Origin: Cryptosporangium aurantiacum
Lineage (GTDB): Bacteria > Actinomycetota > Actinomycetes > Mycobacteriales > Cryptosporangiaceae
DNA: 64,000 nt
Direction of reading: 5' to 3'
NCBI RefSeq assembly: GCF_900143005.1
Contig: NZ_FRCS01000001.1
Coordinates: forward strand, 186,001 to 250,000
The position numbers and the translations under genes were made by a program. Shown here in pieces: positions 1 to 9,155 of the stretch (position 1 is the first letter of the stretch; every line of letters starts with the position of its first letter). Below the pieces are notes generated by a model. It saw nothing but the letters and a program-made list of their open reading frames with translations, was not told where the DNA came from and did not search any database.

Positions 1-647
1 GCCGCACTCGAGACCACGGCGTCCAACTTGATCGAGCCGTCGGAGTTGCCGGTGAACGAGGTGAAGGCGCGCACCGCCTCGGGGTCGGAGACGAGGATCC
101 ACAGCAGCGGCAGCAGGGCGAGGGCGAGCCACAGAGGCGTGGTCCAGAACTGCAGGCGCTCCAGCGCGCGCATGCCGTAGATGACGATCGGGATCACGAC
201 GACGGTCGAGACGAGATAACCGAGCCACAGCGGCATGTCCGTCGCCACCTGCAGCCCCTGCGCCATGATGGCGCCTTCCAGAGCGAAGAAGATGCAGGTG
301 AAGCCCGCGAAGACCATGGTGGTGATGATCGAGCCGTAGTAGCCGAATCCCGAGCCACGGGCGATGAGGTCGAGGTCGAGGTTGTAGCGGGCGGCGTAGT
401 AGGCGACGGGCACGCCCACGATGACGATGATGACCGACGCGAACAGGATGCCGAGCACGGCGTTGGCGGTGCCGTGGTCGATGCCGATGCTCGCGCCGAT
501 CGAGAAATCAGCGAGGAACGCGATGGATCCGAGGGCGGTCGCGCCGACGGAGGCCGCGCTCCAGCGCCGGAAGGTGCGTGGCACATAGCGGAAGGCGTAG
601 TCCTCGAGGCTGTCCTCCGCGGCCGCGCGCGCGTTGTCCGTCGACAC
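1..647 (-). CDS. NCS1/purine-cytosine-permease-like membrane transporter (3' end outside window)
   Basis: This is the N-terminal part (about 215 residues) of a polytopic membrane protein whose 3' end lies beyond the window. The GTG start at 647 follows a GAGGGG ribosome site about 8 bases upstream. The N-terminus contains LEDYAFRYVPRTFRRW, then helices with LADFSIGASIGI, VPVAYYAARYNLDLDLIARG and GFGYYG. This pattern matches the purine-cytosine permease-like branch of NCS1 transporters. At least five hydrophobic segments are visible. It lies 78 bp downstream of urtE on the same strand, so it may take up a nitrogenous compound alongside urea. The family call is good, but the substrate is not readable from the sequence. 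Confidence 0.75.
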   Translation of the reverse strand, partial: MSTDNARAAAEDSLEDYAFRYVPRTFRRWSAASVGATALGSIAFLADFSIGASIGIDHGTANAVLGILFASVIIVIVGVPVAYYAARYNLDLDLIARGSGFGYYGSIITTMVFAGFTCIFFALEGAIMAQGLQVATDMPLWLGYLVSTVVVIPIVIYGMRALERLQFWTTPLWLALALLPLLWILVSDPEAVRAFTSFTGNSDGSIKLDAVVSSA

Positions 648-725
648 AGTGGCATCCCCTCGCGGGGGATCTTCCCTGCCCGGTGTTACGACTGCATTGC
701 GCGCAGGGACGCCGGTCATGTCCGC

Positions 726-1409
726 TCAGATCGTCATGGCGGCTCGCACGGTGGAGGTGGCTGCCGCGCCACCTTCTCCGGTCTGTGTGACGAGGCCCGA
801 GGCGAGCACGACGTAGCGCTCGGCGGCCTCCAGGGCGAAGCCGATGTGCTGCTCGACGAGCAGCACGTTGATGCCCTCTTCGGCCAGCCGGATGATGGTC
901 TGCTCGATCTCGGCGACGATCGTGGGTTGGATGCCCTCGGTCGGCTCGTCGAGGATGAGCAGCTTCGGCCCGGTGATGAGGGCACGGGCGATCGCGAGTT
1001 GCTGGCGCTGCCCGCCCGAGAGCAGGCCCGCCTTCCGGGCGGCGAACTGCTCCAGTGCGGGGAAGCGAGCCAGCTGCGCGTCGACCAGCGCCTTGCCGCC
1101 CCGGCGCCCGTCCGCGACGAGCTGCAGATTCTCGAGCGTCGTCAGCTGGCCGAAGGCCTGCTGACCCTGCGGTACGTACGCCATACCGCGAGCTATTCGC
1201 TCGTTGGGGCGGAGCGACGTGATGTCCTCGCCGTCGAACACCACGCGGCCCTTCGACGGCTTGATGAGGCCGATCGCCAGACGCAGCAGGGTCGTCTTGC
1301 CGGCGCCGTTGTGGCCGAGCACGGCCACGACCTTCCCGGTCGGCACCGTCACGCCGTGCAGCACCCGCGTGCGACCGTAGCCGGCGTCGATGTCGGTGAG
1401 CTCGAGCAT
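726..1409 (-). CDS. urtE: Urea ABC transporter ATP-binding protein UrtE
   Basis: This is the second ATPase of the urea uptake system; it acts at the inner face of the membrane with UrtBC. The protein has 227 residues, normal for UrtE. Visible motifs are Walker A GHNGAGKTT (about residues 32-40), signature LSGGQ (about 130-134), Walker B LLILDEPTEGIQP, and the H-loop in LLVEQHIGFAL. The LDEPTEGIQP and AYVPQGQ strings are typical of UrtE rather than LivF. The ATG lies one base after the urtD stop, so the two are translationally coupled. It is the last gene of urtABCDE. Confidence 0.93.
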   Translation of the reverse strand: MLELTDIDAGYGRTRVLHGVTVPTGKVVAVLGHNGAGKTTLLRLAIGLIKPSKGRVVFDGEDITSLRPNERIARGMAYVPQGQQAFGQLTTLENLQLVADGRRGGKALVDAQLARFPALEQFAARKAGLLSGGQRQQLAIARALITGPKLLILDEPTEGIQPTIVAEIEQTIIRLAEEGINVLLVEQHIGFALEAAERYVVLASGLVTQTGEGGAAATSTVRAAMTI

Positions 1410-1410
1410 G

Positions 1411-2214
1411 TCAGTCCTCCTCGCCCTTCGGCGTCGTGGCCACTGAGTCGGGCACGACCGACATGGCGGCCGTGGTCGCGGCTCCCGCCGTGCCGAGGTA
1501 GACCTCCTGCACCCTGGGATCGGCCTGAACCTCGGCCACCGTGCCCTCCGAGAGCACCTTGCCTTGGTGCAGCACCGTCACGCGGGTGGCGAAGCGGCGC
1601 ATGAAGTCCATGTCGTGCTCGACCACGAGCAGGACGTGTTGTGCCGCGAGGCGCTGCAGAAGCTCGCCCGTCGCGGTGCGCTCGTCCTGGCTCATGCCGG
1701 CGACGGGCTCGTCGAGCAGCAGCACCTTCGCGTCCTGCACGAGCAACATCGCGATCTCCAGCCACTGCTTCTGGCCGTGCGACAGGACGCCGGCCGGCCG
1801 GGTGAGCTCGCCGGAGAGGCCGGTCTCCTCCAGCGCCCGTTCGATCGACGCGTCGACGCCGCGCCGGGACCGCAGCAGCGAGGCCGAGCGGCGGCGGAGT
1901 CCGGCGGCGATGTCGAGGTTCTGCAGCACCGTGAGCTCGTCGAAGACGCTCGCGGTCTGGAACGTGCGGCCGACGCCGAGCCGGACGATCTTGTGCACGG
2001 GCCGGCCGAGCAGCTCACTCTCGCCGAGCCTCGCCGACCCGGTGGCCTTGGTCAGCCCCGTGACGGCGTCGATGCAGGTCGTCTTGCCGGCGCCGTTCGG
2101 GCCGATGAGGAACCGGACCTCGCCGGGGTGTGCGTCGAAGGAGACGCCGCCGACCGCGACGAAGCCCGAGAACTCGACCTGGAGGTCCGTGACGACGAGG
2201 GAATCGACGGTCAT
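1411..2214 (-). CDS. urtD: Urea ABC transporter ATP-binding protein UrtD
   Basis: This is the first ATPase of the urea importer, 267 residues. Walker A GPNGAGKTT lies at about 38-46, followed by GVGRTFQTASVF, signature LSHGQKQWLEIAM (the LSHGQKQWLEI form is characteristic of UrtD), Walker B KVLLLDEPVAGM, and the switch histidine in LLVVEHDMDFM. The C-terminus carries an extra variable tail of about 25 residues ending in EED. It is preceded by a 79-bp gap after urtC, the loosest junction in an otherwise tight operon. Confidence 0.93.
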   Translation of the reverse strand: MTVDSLVVTDLQVEFSGFVAVGGVSFDAHPGEVRFLIGPNGAGKTTCIDAVTGLTKATGSARLGESELLGRPVHKIVRLGVGRTFQTASVFDELTVLQNLDIAAGLRRRSASLLRSRRGVDASIERALEETGLSGELTRPAGVLSHGQKQWLEIAMLLVQDAKVLLLDEPVAGMSQDERTATGELLQRLAAQHVLLVVEHDMDFMRRFATRVTVLHQGKVLSEGTVAEVQADPRVQEVYLGTAGAATTAAMSVVPDSVATTPKGEED

Positions 2215-2293
2215 GAGAGCGCCGCCGAAGTGAGCATCGTAGGGAGCCCTAGCGACCGAGGAGCGGAGCGGAGGAGGTGCTCGGGATACACAG
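2215..2293 (-). repeat. Purine-rich GAGCG-type short repeats between urtC and urtD
   Basis: The 79-bp gap between urtC and urtD contains reiterated GAGCG-like words (plus strand gcgaccgaggagcggagcgg). A similar word family reappears ahead of mnmA near 52420-52470. No open frame or good hairpin explains it. It may be a small dispersed intergenic repeat. Confidence 0.35.
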
Positions 2294-3388
2294 TCATGAC
2301 ATCACCTTTTCGAGCTCCGTGGCAGCGGTCGCCGGGGCGGGTTGCTCGTCGGGCCTCCGGCGTGCTGCGGCGAACTTGGCCGACAGCGACGACAGGCCCT
2401 TCGGCAGGAAGAGGATGACGACGATGAACAGCAGGCCGAGGAGGTAGGGCCAGCCGTCGGGCCAGGTCGATCCGAGGCTCGACTGCCCCCATCCGACCGC
2501 GATCGCGCCGAGCGCGGGGCCGAACAGCGATGCGCGGCCGCCGAGGGCAACGCCCGCGATCATGAGGATCGAGGCGGAGGCGCCGATCTCGGCCGGAGTG
2601 ATGATGCCGACGATCGGCACGAACATCGCTCCGCCGATGCTGGCCATCAGCGCGGAGGCGACAAAGGCGACGAGCTTGACGTTGGCCGGGTCGTAGCCGA
2701 GGAAGCGGACGCGCTCCTCGGCGTCCCGGGTGGCCACGAGGAGCTCACCGAAGCGGCTGCGATAGAGCTGCCACACCGCGAGCAGGCACACGACGAGGAG
2801 CGCGGCGGCGATGAGGTACACCATGACCTTGTTCGCCGGGTCGTTCAGCACGAAGCCGAAGAAGTACTTGAAGTCGCTGAGCCCGGTGTCGCCGCCGGTC
2901 TCGCGGATCGTGGAGCTGATCAGGGTGGCCAGGGCGATGGCGAGCGCCTGCGTCAGGATCGCGAAATACGCACCCTTCACGCCACGCTTGAACAGCGCGT
3001 AGCCGAGGAGGCCGGCCACGATCACCGGGAGCAGTACGATCGCCAGCAGGGTGAACGCCGCGCTGCGGAACGGCTCCCAGAACACCGGGAGCGGCGCGAG
3101 CGGATCGTAGAGCACCATGAATCCCGGGACTCGGTCACCGGCGCTCTCCAGCGTGAGGTGCATGGCCATCGAGTAGGCGCCGAGGGCGAAGAACACCCCC
3201 TGCCCAAGCACGAGCATGCCGCCTCGGCCCCACGCCAGACCGATTCCGACGGCGGCGATGGCCCAGCAGCAGTACTTACCGAGGTTGTTGAGCCAGTGAT
3301 CGGTGAGCACGAGGGGAGCAACCGCGAGGAGCAGGACGGCGAACACCCCGATGCCGCCGAGGGAAAGCCAGGGCTTCAACTTGCTCAT
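2294..3388 (-). CDS. urtC: Urea ABC transporter permease UrtC
   Basis: This branched-chain-type permease has 364 residues and about 9-10 membrane helices. Motifs are GLAWGRGGMLVLGQGVFFALGAY near the N-terminus, GVKGAYFAILTQALAIALATL, and the central ETGGDTGLSDFKYFFGF, all typical of UrtC. With UrtB it forms the membrane channel. Its ATG overlaps the urtB stop by four bases (ATGA), showing translational coupling. The C-terminal 30 residues are hydrophilic and variable. Confidence 0.93.
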   Translation of the reverse strand: MSKLKPWLSLGGIGVFAVLLLAVAPLVLTDHWLNNLGKYCCWAIAAVGIGLAWGRGGMLVLGQGVFFALGAYSMAMHLTLESAGDRVPGFMVLYDPLAPLPVFWEPFRSAAFTLLAIVLLPVIVAGLLGYALFKRGVKGAYFAILTQALAIALATLISSTIRETGGDTGLSDFKYFFGFVLNDPANKVMVYLIAAALLVVCLLAVWQLYRSRFGELLVATRDAEERVRFLGYDPANVKLVAFVASALMASIGGAMFVPIVGIITPAEIGASASILMIAGVALGGRASLFGPALGAIAVGWGQSSLGSTWPDGWPYLLGLLFIVVILFLPKGLSSLSAKFAAARRRPDEQPAPATAATELEKVMS

Positions 3389-4269
3389 GCCAGACTCCTG
3401 GTTCGCACCGTGAACAGGCCCTGCGGGCGCACCTGCAGGAAGACGATCACGAGGATGAAGGCGAGCACCTGCGCCAAGCTGCCGGTCGTCCAGTCAGCGA
3501 AGTACGCGAGGGCGACGCCCACCGCCCACGCGGCGATGATGGTGCCCTTGAGCTGGCCGATGCCACCGGCGACGACGACGAGGAAGGCCGGGATGATGTA
3601 CTGCGTGCCCATCTGGGAGTTCGTGCCCCCGATGAGTGACGCGGCCACGCCGGCGACGCCGGCCAGACCGGACCCGACGAAGAACGTCAGGCGGTCGACG
3701 GTGCGGGTGGCGATCCCCGAGGTCTCGGCGAGGTCCCGGTTGTGCACGGTCGCCCGGATGCGGCGACCGAACGAGGTGTACTTGAGCCAGGCCGCCAGTG
3801 CGGCGACGCAGACGGCCGCGAGCACGATGGTGAACAGTTGCCGCAGCGGCCACTCATAGCCGAGGACGTTCAGCTGCCCGTCGAGCCAGCGGGGTTTCTC
3901 CACGGGGACGCCCTGGGACGGGAAGATCTGTAGTGCCGCCTGCTGCAGGATCAGGCTGACCCCGACCGTGACGAGCAAGGTGTCCAGGGGCCTGCGGTAC
4001 ATCCATTGGATGATGGCGACCTCCAGCAGGAGTCCGAACAGGCCGGCGACGACGAACGCGACCGGCAGCGCGACCGGGATCGACAGGTCGGTGGCGCCGA
4101 TGACCTGCTGGACGAGGTAGGCGGTGAAGGCGCCGATCATGAGGAACTCGCCGTGGGCCATGTTGATCACGCCCATCTGGCCGAAGGTGAGCGAGAGGCC
4201 CAGTGCGGCGAGCAGGAGCAGCGCACCTTGTGAGCTGCCGTTCAGCAGCGGTGTGATCAGGGCGTCCAC
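3385..4269 (-). CDS. urtB: Urea ABC transporter permease UrtB
   Basis: This 294-residue permease starts at GTG 4269, preceded by a GAGAGAGAG purine tract. Upstream in-frame sequence is low-complexity and overlaps a hairpin, so the longer start is unlikely. Visible motifs are GLSLTFGQMGVINMAHGEF and, later, IRATVHNRDLAETSGI and LTFFVGSGLAGVAGVAASLIGG, all standard UrtB/LivH signatures. It has about 8 membrane helices. It overlaps urtC by four bases. Confidence 0.92.
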   Translation of the reverse strand: MDALITPLLNGSSQGALLLLAALGLSLTFGQMGVINMAHGEFLMIGAFTAYLVQQVIGATDLSIPVALPVAFVVAGLFGLLLEVAIIQWMYRRPLDTLLVTVGVSLILQQAALQIFPSQGVPVEKPRWLDGQLNVLGYEWPLRQLFTIVLAAVCVAALAAWLKYTSFGRRIRATVHNRDLAETSGIATRTVDRLTFFVGSGLAGVAGVAASLIGGTNSQMGTQYIIPAFLVVVAGGIGQLKGTIIAAWAVGVALAYFADWTTGSLAQVLAFILVIVFLQVRPQGLFTVRTRSLA

Positions 4270-4291
4270 GTGCTCTCTCTCTGTGCGGGGG

Positions 4292-4327
4292 GTGGGGGTG
4301 CGTGCCGTAGCCGACACGCACCCCCGC
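4292..4327 (-). terminator. Hairpin between urtA and urtB (likely partial terminator/attenuator)
   Basis: Perfect 11-base arms gggggtgcgtg (4294-4304) and cacgcaccccc (4315-4325) flank a 10-base loop. Two more pairs, one of them G-T, extend the stem. There is no T-tract. A stem after the binding-protein gene is a common way to make more UrtA than membrane components. That role is inferred. Confidence 0.6.
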
Positions 4328-4348
4328 GTCCGAGGGGGGATCGGGTGA

Positions 4349-5644
4349 TCAGCCCGCGGCATCCACGAGCTGATCGCGGATGTTCGCCGGGAACCAGTCG
4401 TAGCCCTTGAGGTACGGGTCGGGCTCGATGAACTTGTCGGAGGCCCAGACGACGTCGAACTGGTTCTTGCTGTTGATCCGGCCGATGTGGCCCGGCTTGG
4501 AGATGTGGTGGTTGTCGCCGTCGAGCGTGACGGTGCCCTCCGGCGCGTCGAACGTGATGGTGTTCTTCTTCGCGGCGTCGTTCACCTTGTCGACGTCGAA
4601 CGAGCCGGCTTTCTCGACGAGGGACTTGTACAGGTACAGCGAGATGTAGGCCGCCTCCATCGGGTCGGAGGTGACACCGCTGCTGTTGGGGTAGGCCTTC
4701 CAACTCTGGATGAACTTCGGGTTGGTGGGGGTCTTGAGCGACTGGAAGTAGTTCCAGGACGCGTAGTGGCCGGTGACCTCGTGGCCCATCGCCGGCGCCT
4801 CTTCTTCGGCGATCGATACGGAGATGATCGGCGTCTTCGCGGCGGTGAGACCGGCGTCGTAGTACGCCTTGACGAACCCGACGTTCGACGAGCCGTTGAT
4901 GGTGTTGAAGATGAAGTCGGGTTTGGCGGCCACGATCTTCGCTACCTGGCTGGTCCAGTCGTCCTTGTCGAGGGGTACGTACTCCTCACCGACGATCTTG
5001 ATGCCGAGCTCGGCCGCGTACAGCTTGATGATCGCGTTCGCGGTGCGCGGGAAGACGTAGTCGCTGCCGGCGAGGAACAGCTTCTTCACCCCACGGGAGG
5101 CGAGGAAGTCCATCGCCGGGATGATCTGCTGGTTGGTGGTCGCACCGGTGTAGTAGATGTTCTTCGACGACTCGAGGCCCTCGTACTGCACCGGGTAGAA
5201 GAAGAGGCCGTTGTGCTTCTCGACGACCGGCTTGACGGCCTTGCGAGAGGACGAGGTCCAGCCGCCGAAGATCGCGGCGACGCAGTCCTGGGTGAGCAGC
5301 TTCTCGGTCTTCTCCGCGAAGGTGGGCCAGTCGGTAGCGCCGTCTTCCTGGATGTACTCGATCTTCTTTCCGAGGATTCCGCCGCTGGCGTTGATCTCGT
5401 CGGCGGCCATGTGCAGCACGTTGGAGACGGTCTTCTCGGAGATCGCCATGCCGCCGGTGAGGGAGTTGAGGAAGCCGAGCTTGATGGTGCTGCCGGAGGC
5501 GTCGACGCAGCTTGCTGCCGAAGCTGACCCGTCTCCGGACGTGTCGCCGGCGCGGGCGCCACAGCCGGCGAGCACGAGGGCCACGGCCATCCCGAAGGCG
5601 CCCGTAGCCACAAGCGTGCGCAGCCGCTTGCTGGTGTTGGACAT
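4349..5644 (-). CDS. urtA: Urea ABC transporter substrate-binding lipoprotein UrtA
   Basis: This is the extracellular, lipid-anchored urea receptor, 431 residues from ATG 5644 (GGAG lies 9 bases upstream; an alternative ATG at 5659 has a poorer site). The signal peptide ends in lipobox LAGC with the lipidated cysteine at residue 28. The body carries IKLGFLNSLTGGMAISE, AAIFGGWTSSSRKAVKPVVE, NGLFFYPVQYEGLESS and YDWFPANIRDQL, which are hallmarks of UrtA rather than amide- or leucine-binding proteins. It is the first gene of the operon. A convincing GlnR box was not found upstream. GC and codon choice look somewhat lower than in the glycogen locus next door, by eye only. Confidence 0.94.
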   Translation of the reverse strand: MSNTSKRLRTLVATGAFGMAVALVLAGCGARAGDTSGDGSASAASCVDASGSTIKLGFLNSLTGGMAISEKTVSNVLHMAADEINASGGILGKKIEYIQEDGATDWPTFAEKTEKLLTQDCVAAIFGGWTSSSRKAVKPVVEKHNGLFFYPVQYEGLESSKNIYYTGATTNQQIIPAMDFLASRGVKKLFLAGSDYVFPRTANAIIKLYAAELGIKIVGEEYVPLDKDDWTSQVAKIVAAKPDFIFNTINGSSNVGFVKAYYDAGLTAAKTPIISVSIAEEEAPAMGHEVTGHYASWNYFQSLKTPTNPKFIQSWKAYPNSSGVTSDPMEAAYISLYLYKSLVEKAGSFDVDKVNDAAKKNTITFDAPEGTVTLDGDNHHISKPGHIGRINSKNQFDVVWASDKFIEPDPYLKGYDWFPANIRDQLVDAAG

Positions 5645-6254
5645 GTGTGAGTGCTCCATTCCTAGGGGAAGGGGCGCGACGCCGGGAACCCGGCACGGCG
5701 GTGCAGTGGGGGTGCTGCTGGTGAGAGCAGATTGACCGCGAGTCATTACTCTGACATTTCTTCGCTGTTCCAACCCTGTAGCCACTGCGAGGGCCGCGGG
5801 ACTAATGTCCTGGTTAAGGGCTCCATTGCAGGGAATATCGATGTCAAAGTTCTGCCATGCTCCGCGAGGGCGGGGTAGCTATGGCACACTTCTGACACCC
5901 TTTGAGCGCGCCAGGCAGGGTGGCGCAGGGCGTGGTCGCGCGATTGGCGAGGGCGGGGCGGCCGACCGGCCGAAGATGCTGATCCTCGACGAGCCGACCG
6001 GCTTTCGGCCGCGCCTCGGAGGAGACCTGCTCGGTGGGGGAGACCGGTGGGGTCGCGCCGGGCGGCGTGACGGTCGTCGTCGCCTCGTGCGGCGTCACCG
6101 GCTCGGACGGGGTGACCGGCTCCGGTGGAGCGGGAGGGGCGGTACGGGCGGCGGGCTGGGCCAACGCCACCGCGAACTCGAGTGCCGACCCGGGGCGCTC
6201 GGTAACGCGCGTTCGATCTCCGCGCGGTCGATCAGCATCGCGCCATTGTGCTCA
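5645..6254. other. Mostly non-coding stretch between urtA and the next gene
   Basis: The first 150 bases should hold the urtA promoter. A TTGACA-like word lies on the minus strand near 5842-5848 without a convincing -10 partner. Beyond about 5900 the DNA is low-complexity. The open frames there are Pro/Thr- or Gly/Arg-rich and unconvincing, apart from a short ABC-ATPase remnant listed separately. Confidence 0.5.
5930..6010 (+). pseudogene. Remnant of an ABC transporter ATPase (Walker B region only)
   Basis: One plus-strand frame reads GRAIGEGG...DRPKMLILDEPTGFRP. This matches the stretch leading into and including Walker B of LivF/UrtE-like ATPases (IARAL...RPKLLILDEPTEGIQP). No Walker A, signature motif or downstream H-loop remains, and the flanks degenerate into repeats. 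It looks like the decayed fragment of a former transporter gene next to urtA, on the opposite strand. Confidence 0.5.
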
Positions 6255-6294
6255 GTCGCCCTACACGCGAGCTTTCCTCGATGTGTAGGGCGAC
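6255..6294 (-). terminator. Hairpin downstream of the 82-residue gene
   Basis: Perfect 12-base arms gtcgccctacac (6255-6266) and gtgtagggcgac (6283-6294) flank a 16-base loop that itself can pair (cgag/ctcg). It lies five bases past the stop of the small minus-strand gene and may also act for the opposite strand. Confidence 0.6.
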
Positions 6295-6298
6295 CGAT

Positions 6299-6547
6299 CT
6301 ACAGCAGCTCTTCGTCTTCCTCAGGGAAGTAGTAGTAGAGCGTGACGTGGGGACGGTTGGCGCCGGCCTCGAGGTCGTAGTGCAGCAACACGTCCATCAC
6401 GCCGATAGGGCCGTCGGTCTCCATCTCCTCGATGGTCGCCGCGGCCGCCCTGAGCAGGTCCGGTATCCGATCCTGGCCCGGACCCTCAGGCAGGGCGATA
6501 TTGACATGACGGCACTGGAAGCCGTGGTGGATCCGATCGTGTGGCAT
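6299..6547 (-). CDS. Conserved-looking small acidic protein of unknown function
   Basis: The frame encodes 82 residues from ATG 6547: an amphipathic, acidic protein with LLRAAAATIEEMETDGPIG, VMDVLLHYDLEAG and a C-terminal acidic run PEEDEELL. I do not recognise the family. It shows good codon-position GC bias, lacks low-complexity sequence and is followed immediately by a strong hairpin, which supports a real gene. No clear ribosome site precedes the ATG, so the start is uncertain. Confidence 0.5.
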   Translation of the reverse strand: MPHDRIHHGFQCRHVNIALPEGPGQDRIPDLLRAAAATIEEMETDGPIGVMDVLLHYDLEAGANRPHVTLYYYFPEEDEELL

Positions 6548-6626
6548 CGACTGTGATCATGCCGTGTAGGTAGGGGACGTCTGCAACCGGCTCCGGAGAG
6601 TCGGTACAGCTTTCTTCCCGAGCGTG

Positions 6627-6645
6627 CCCAGCCGGACGGGCTGGG
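6627..6645 (-). terminator. Short hairpin downstream of glgB
   Basis: A 7-base stem cccagcc/ggctggg with a 5-base loop lies about 60 bases past the glgB stop. There is no T-run, so it is only a candidate terminator of the glgB operon. Confidence 0.3.
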
Positions 6646-6706
6646 TGGGACTGGTCTTCACCGACGTGACTATCCATCCTGACGGAGGGTGGTGGTGCTT
6701 ACGGAC

Positions 6707-9085
6707 TCAGTCTTCCTCGGGGCCCGGGTCACGGCCAGCCGCTGCGCCCGGTCCGCTCTCCGCGGCCAGTCCGGAGACCGGCTCGGAACGGACGACACGC
6801 GCCGGACCGGTCACCGGCGCGGAGCTCGGCGGCTCGGTGACGGTGGTGCCCTCGATCGGCGCGGCGACCGGCTCGGCGTCCTCGTCGGGGCGCAGCCAGA
6901 TGACGCCCAACGGCGGCAGCGTCACGGTCGCGGAAGCGGGCTCACCGTGCCAGGGCCGTGCCTCGGCCCGGACCTCACCGAGGTTGCCGACGCCCGAACC
7001 GCCGTAGACGTCCGCGTCGGTGTTGACGATCTCCCGCCAGCCGCCCGCGCGCGGCAGGCCCACCCGGTAGTCGTGGTGCGGGTGGCCGGCGAAGTTCGCG
7101 ACGCACGCCAGCACCGACCCGTCGGAGCCGTACCGCAGGAACGAGAAGACGTTGCTCGACGCGTCGTTCGCGTCGATCCAGGAGAAGCCCGCCGGGTCGA
7201 CGTCCTGGGTCCAGAGCGCGGGGGTCTCCCGGTAGACCCGGTTCAGGTCACCGATCAACTTCTGGACGCCCGCGTGGTCCGGGTTGTCCAGCAGCCACCA
7301 GTCCAGCGACCGGTCCTGCGACCACTCCGCCTCCTGGGCCAGCTCGCCGCCCATGAACAGCAGCTGCTTACCGGGGTGCGCCCACATGTAGGCGAACAGC
7401 GCGCGGAGGCCGGCCAGCTTGCGCCACCGGTCACCCGGCATCTTCCCGAACAGCGATCCCTTGCCGTGCACGACCTCGTCGTGCGACAGCGGCAGGACGA
7501 AGTTCTCGCTCCACGCGTAGACCAGCGAGAACGTCATCTGGTGGTGGTGGTACTGGCGGTGGATCGGGTCCCGGCTGACGTAGTCGAGCGTGTCGTGCAT
7601 CCAGCCCATGTTCCACTTGAACCCGAAGCCGAGCCCGCCGACGTGGGTGGGGCGGCTGACGCCGGGCCACGACGTGGACTCCTCGGCCACCATCATCGTT
7701 CCCGCGTGGTGCCGGTACACGGTGGCGTTGAGCTCCTGCAGGAACTTGACCGAGTCGAGGTTCTCCCGCCCGCCGTACTGGTTCGGCAGCCACTCGCCGT
7801 CCTTGCGCGAGTAATCCAGGTAGAGCATCGAGGCGACCGCGTCGACCCGCAGGCCGTCGATGTGGAACTCCTCCAGCCAGTACAGCGCGTTGGCCACCAG
7901 GAAGTTGCGCACCTCGTTGCGGCCGACGTCGAAGACCAGCGTGCCCCAGTCCGGGTGCTCGCCGCGGCGCGGGTCGGCGGGTTCGTAGAGGTGCGTGCCG
8001 TCGAACTTCGCCAGCGCCCAGGCGTCCTTCGGGAAGTGGGCGGGCACCCAGTCGACGATCACGCCGATGCCGGCGTTGTGCAGCCTGTCGACCAGGTAGC
8101 GGAAGTCGTCCGGGAGCCCGAACCGGGACGTCGGCGCGTAGTACCCGGTGACCTGGTAACCCCAGGAGCCGCCGAACGGGTGCTCGGCCACCGGCAGGAA
8201 CTCGACGTGCGTGAAGCCGAGCTCGGTCACGTACGCGACCAGCTCGTCGGCGAGCTGCCGGTAGGACAGGCCCTGCTTCCACGAGCCCAGGTGCACCTCG
8301 TAGACGCTCACCGGCTTGGCGTGCCAGCCGCCCCGGTCCCGCTCGGTGACCCACTCGGCGTCCGACCATTCGAACGTCGACTGGGTGACGACGCTCGCCG
8401 TCGCCGGGGGGACCTCGGTGGCGAAAGCCATCGGGTCGGCCTTCTCCCGCCAGTGCCCGTCCGGGCCGAGGATCTGGTACTTGTACCGGGCCCCGACCTT
8501 GACGTCGGGCACGAACAGCTCCCAGACGCCGCTGGAGCCCATCGAGCGCATCGGTAGCGCGCGGCCGTCCCAGAACGAGAAGTCGCCGGTCACCCGGACG
8601 CCGCGGGCGTTCGGTGCCCACACCGCGAAGCTGACGCCGGTGACCGGACCGGCCGGCGTGCCGTAGTGCCGCACGTGGGCGCCGAGCGCCTCCCAGAGGC
8701 GCTCGTGCCTGCCCTCGCCGATCAGGTGCAGGTCGACCTCGCCGAGCGTCGGCAGCCACCGGTACGGGTCGTCCGCGGTGTGCGTTCCGTGCCCGGCGCC
8801 ATGCTCGTAACGGACCTCGAGCCGGTAGTCACCGGGTTGCTCGGTGAAGTCGACGGCGAACACCCCGCCGTCGTGGACCCGGGTCATCTCCCGGCGCTCG
8901 TCCCCGGTCAGCAGCGTGACGGCCGCGGCCTCCGGTCGCAACGTCCGCACCACCCAGCCGCCGTTCTCCAGGCGATGCACGCCGAGGATCCCGTGCGGGT
9001 TGTGGTGTTCGCCGCGGACCAGCCGGTCCAGCTCGATCCGGTTCACGGACGTCTCCGGGTGGGCGGTCTCCGGGTGAATGCTCAT
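6707..9085 (-). CDS. glgB: 1,4-alpha-glucan branching enzyme GlgB (GH13)
   Basis: The enzyme introduces alpha-1,6 branches into linear glucan made by GlgE. It has 792 residues from ATG 9085. An N-terminal GlgB domain starts at [19 protein letters not shown]48 domain follows ([19 protein letters not shown]), then the GH13 barrel with nucleophile Asp in [11 protein letters not shown], acid/base Glu in [11 protein letters not shown] and [15 protein letters not shown] roughly 60-residue Pro/Val/Thr-rich tail extends past the usual end (LPPLGVIWL), making it longer than typical ~730-residue GlgBs. It is the last gene of the treS-mak-glgB direction, 70 bp after maltokinase. Confidence 0.96.
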   Translation of the reverse strand: MSIHPETAHPETSVNRIELDRLVRGEHHNPHGILGVHRLENGGWVVRTLRPEAAAVTLLTGDERREMTRVHDGGVFAVDFTEQPGDYRLEVRYEHGAGHGTHTADDPYRWLPTLGEVDLHLIGEGRHERLWEALGAHVRHYGTPAGPVTGVSFAVWAPNARGVRVTGDFSFWDGRALPMRSMGSSGVWELFVPDVKVGARYKYQILGPDGHWREKADPMAFATEVPPATASVVTQSTFEWSDAEWVTERDRGGWHAKPVSVYEVHLGSWKQGLSYRQLADELVAYVTELGFTHVEFLPVAEHPFGGSWGYQVTGYYAPTSRFGLPDDFRYLVDRLHNAGIGVIVDWVPAHFPKDAWALAKFDGTHLYEPADPRRGEHPDWGTLVFDVGRNEVRNFLVANALYWLEEFHIDGLRVDAVASMLYLDYSRKDGEWLPNQYGGRENLDSVKFLQELNATVYRHHAGTMMVAEESTSWPGVSRPTHVGGLGFGFKWNMGWMHDTLDYVSRDPIHRQYHHHQMTFSLVYAWSENFVLPLSHDEVVHGKGSLFGKMPGDRWRKLAGLRALFAYMWAHPGKQLLFMGGELAQEAEWSQDRSLDWWLLDNPDHAGVQKLIGDLNRVYRETPALWTQDVDPAGFSWIDANDASSNVFSFLRYGSDGSVLACVANFAGHPHHDYRVGLPRAGGWREIVNTDADVYGGSGVGNLGEVRAEARPWHGEPASATVTLPPLGVIWLRPDEDAEPVAAPIEGTTVTEPPSSAPVTGPARVVRSEPVSGLAAESGPGAAAGRDPGPEED

Positions 9086-9155
9086 GGCACCTTGATTTCC
9101 CGTGTGGCGGCCCACCATGCAGGCCGGGACCTGCACGGGGGCGAGGGGTGGTCGG

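Noticed and set aside
5645-5830. GlnR box upstream of urtA
   Set aside because: Expected from biology, but no convincing GTnAC-n6-GAAAC arrangement was found by eye.
5844-6170. Minus-strand 108-codon frame upstream of urtA
   Set aside because: Pro/Thr/Val-rich repeats, no ribosome site, and the opposite strand carries a recognisable ATPase remnant.
7431-8759. Long alternative-frame ORF inside glgB
   Set aside because: Arg/Gly/Ala-rich with no motif; the glgB frame has continuous GH13 motifs.
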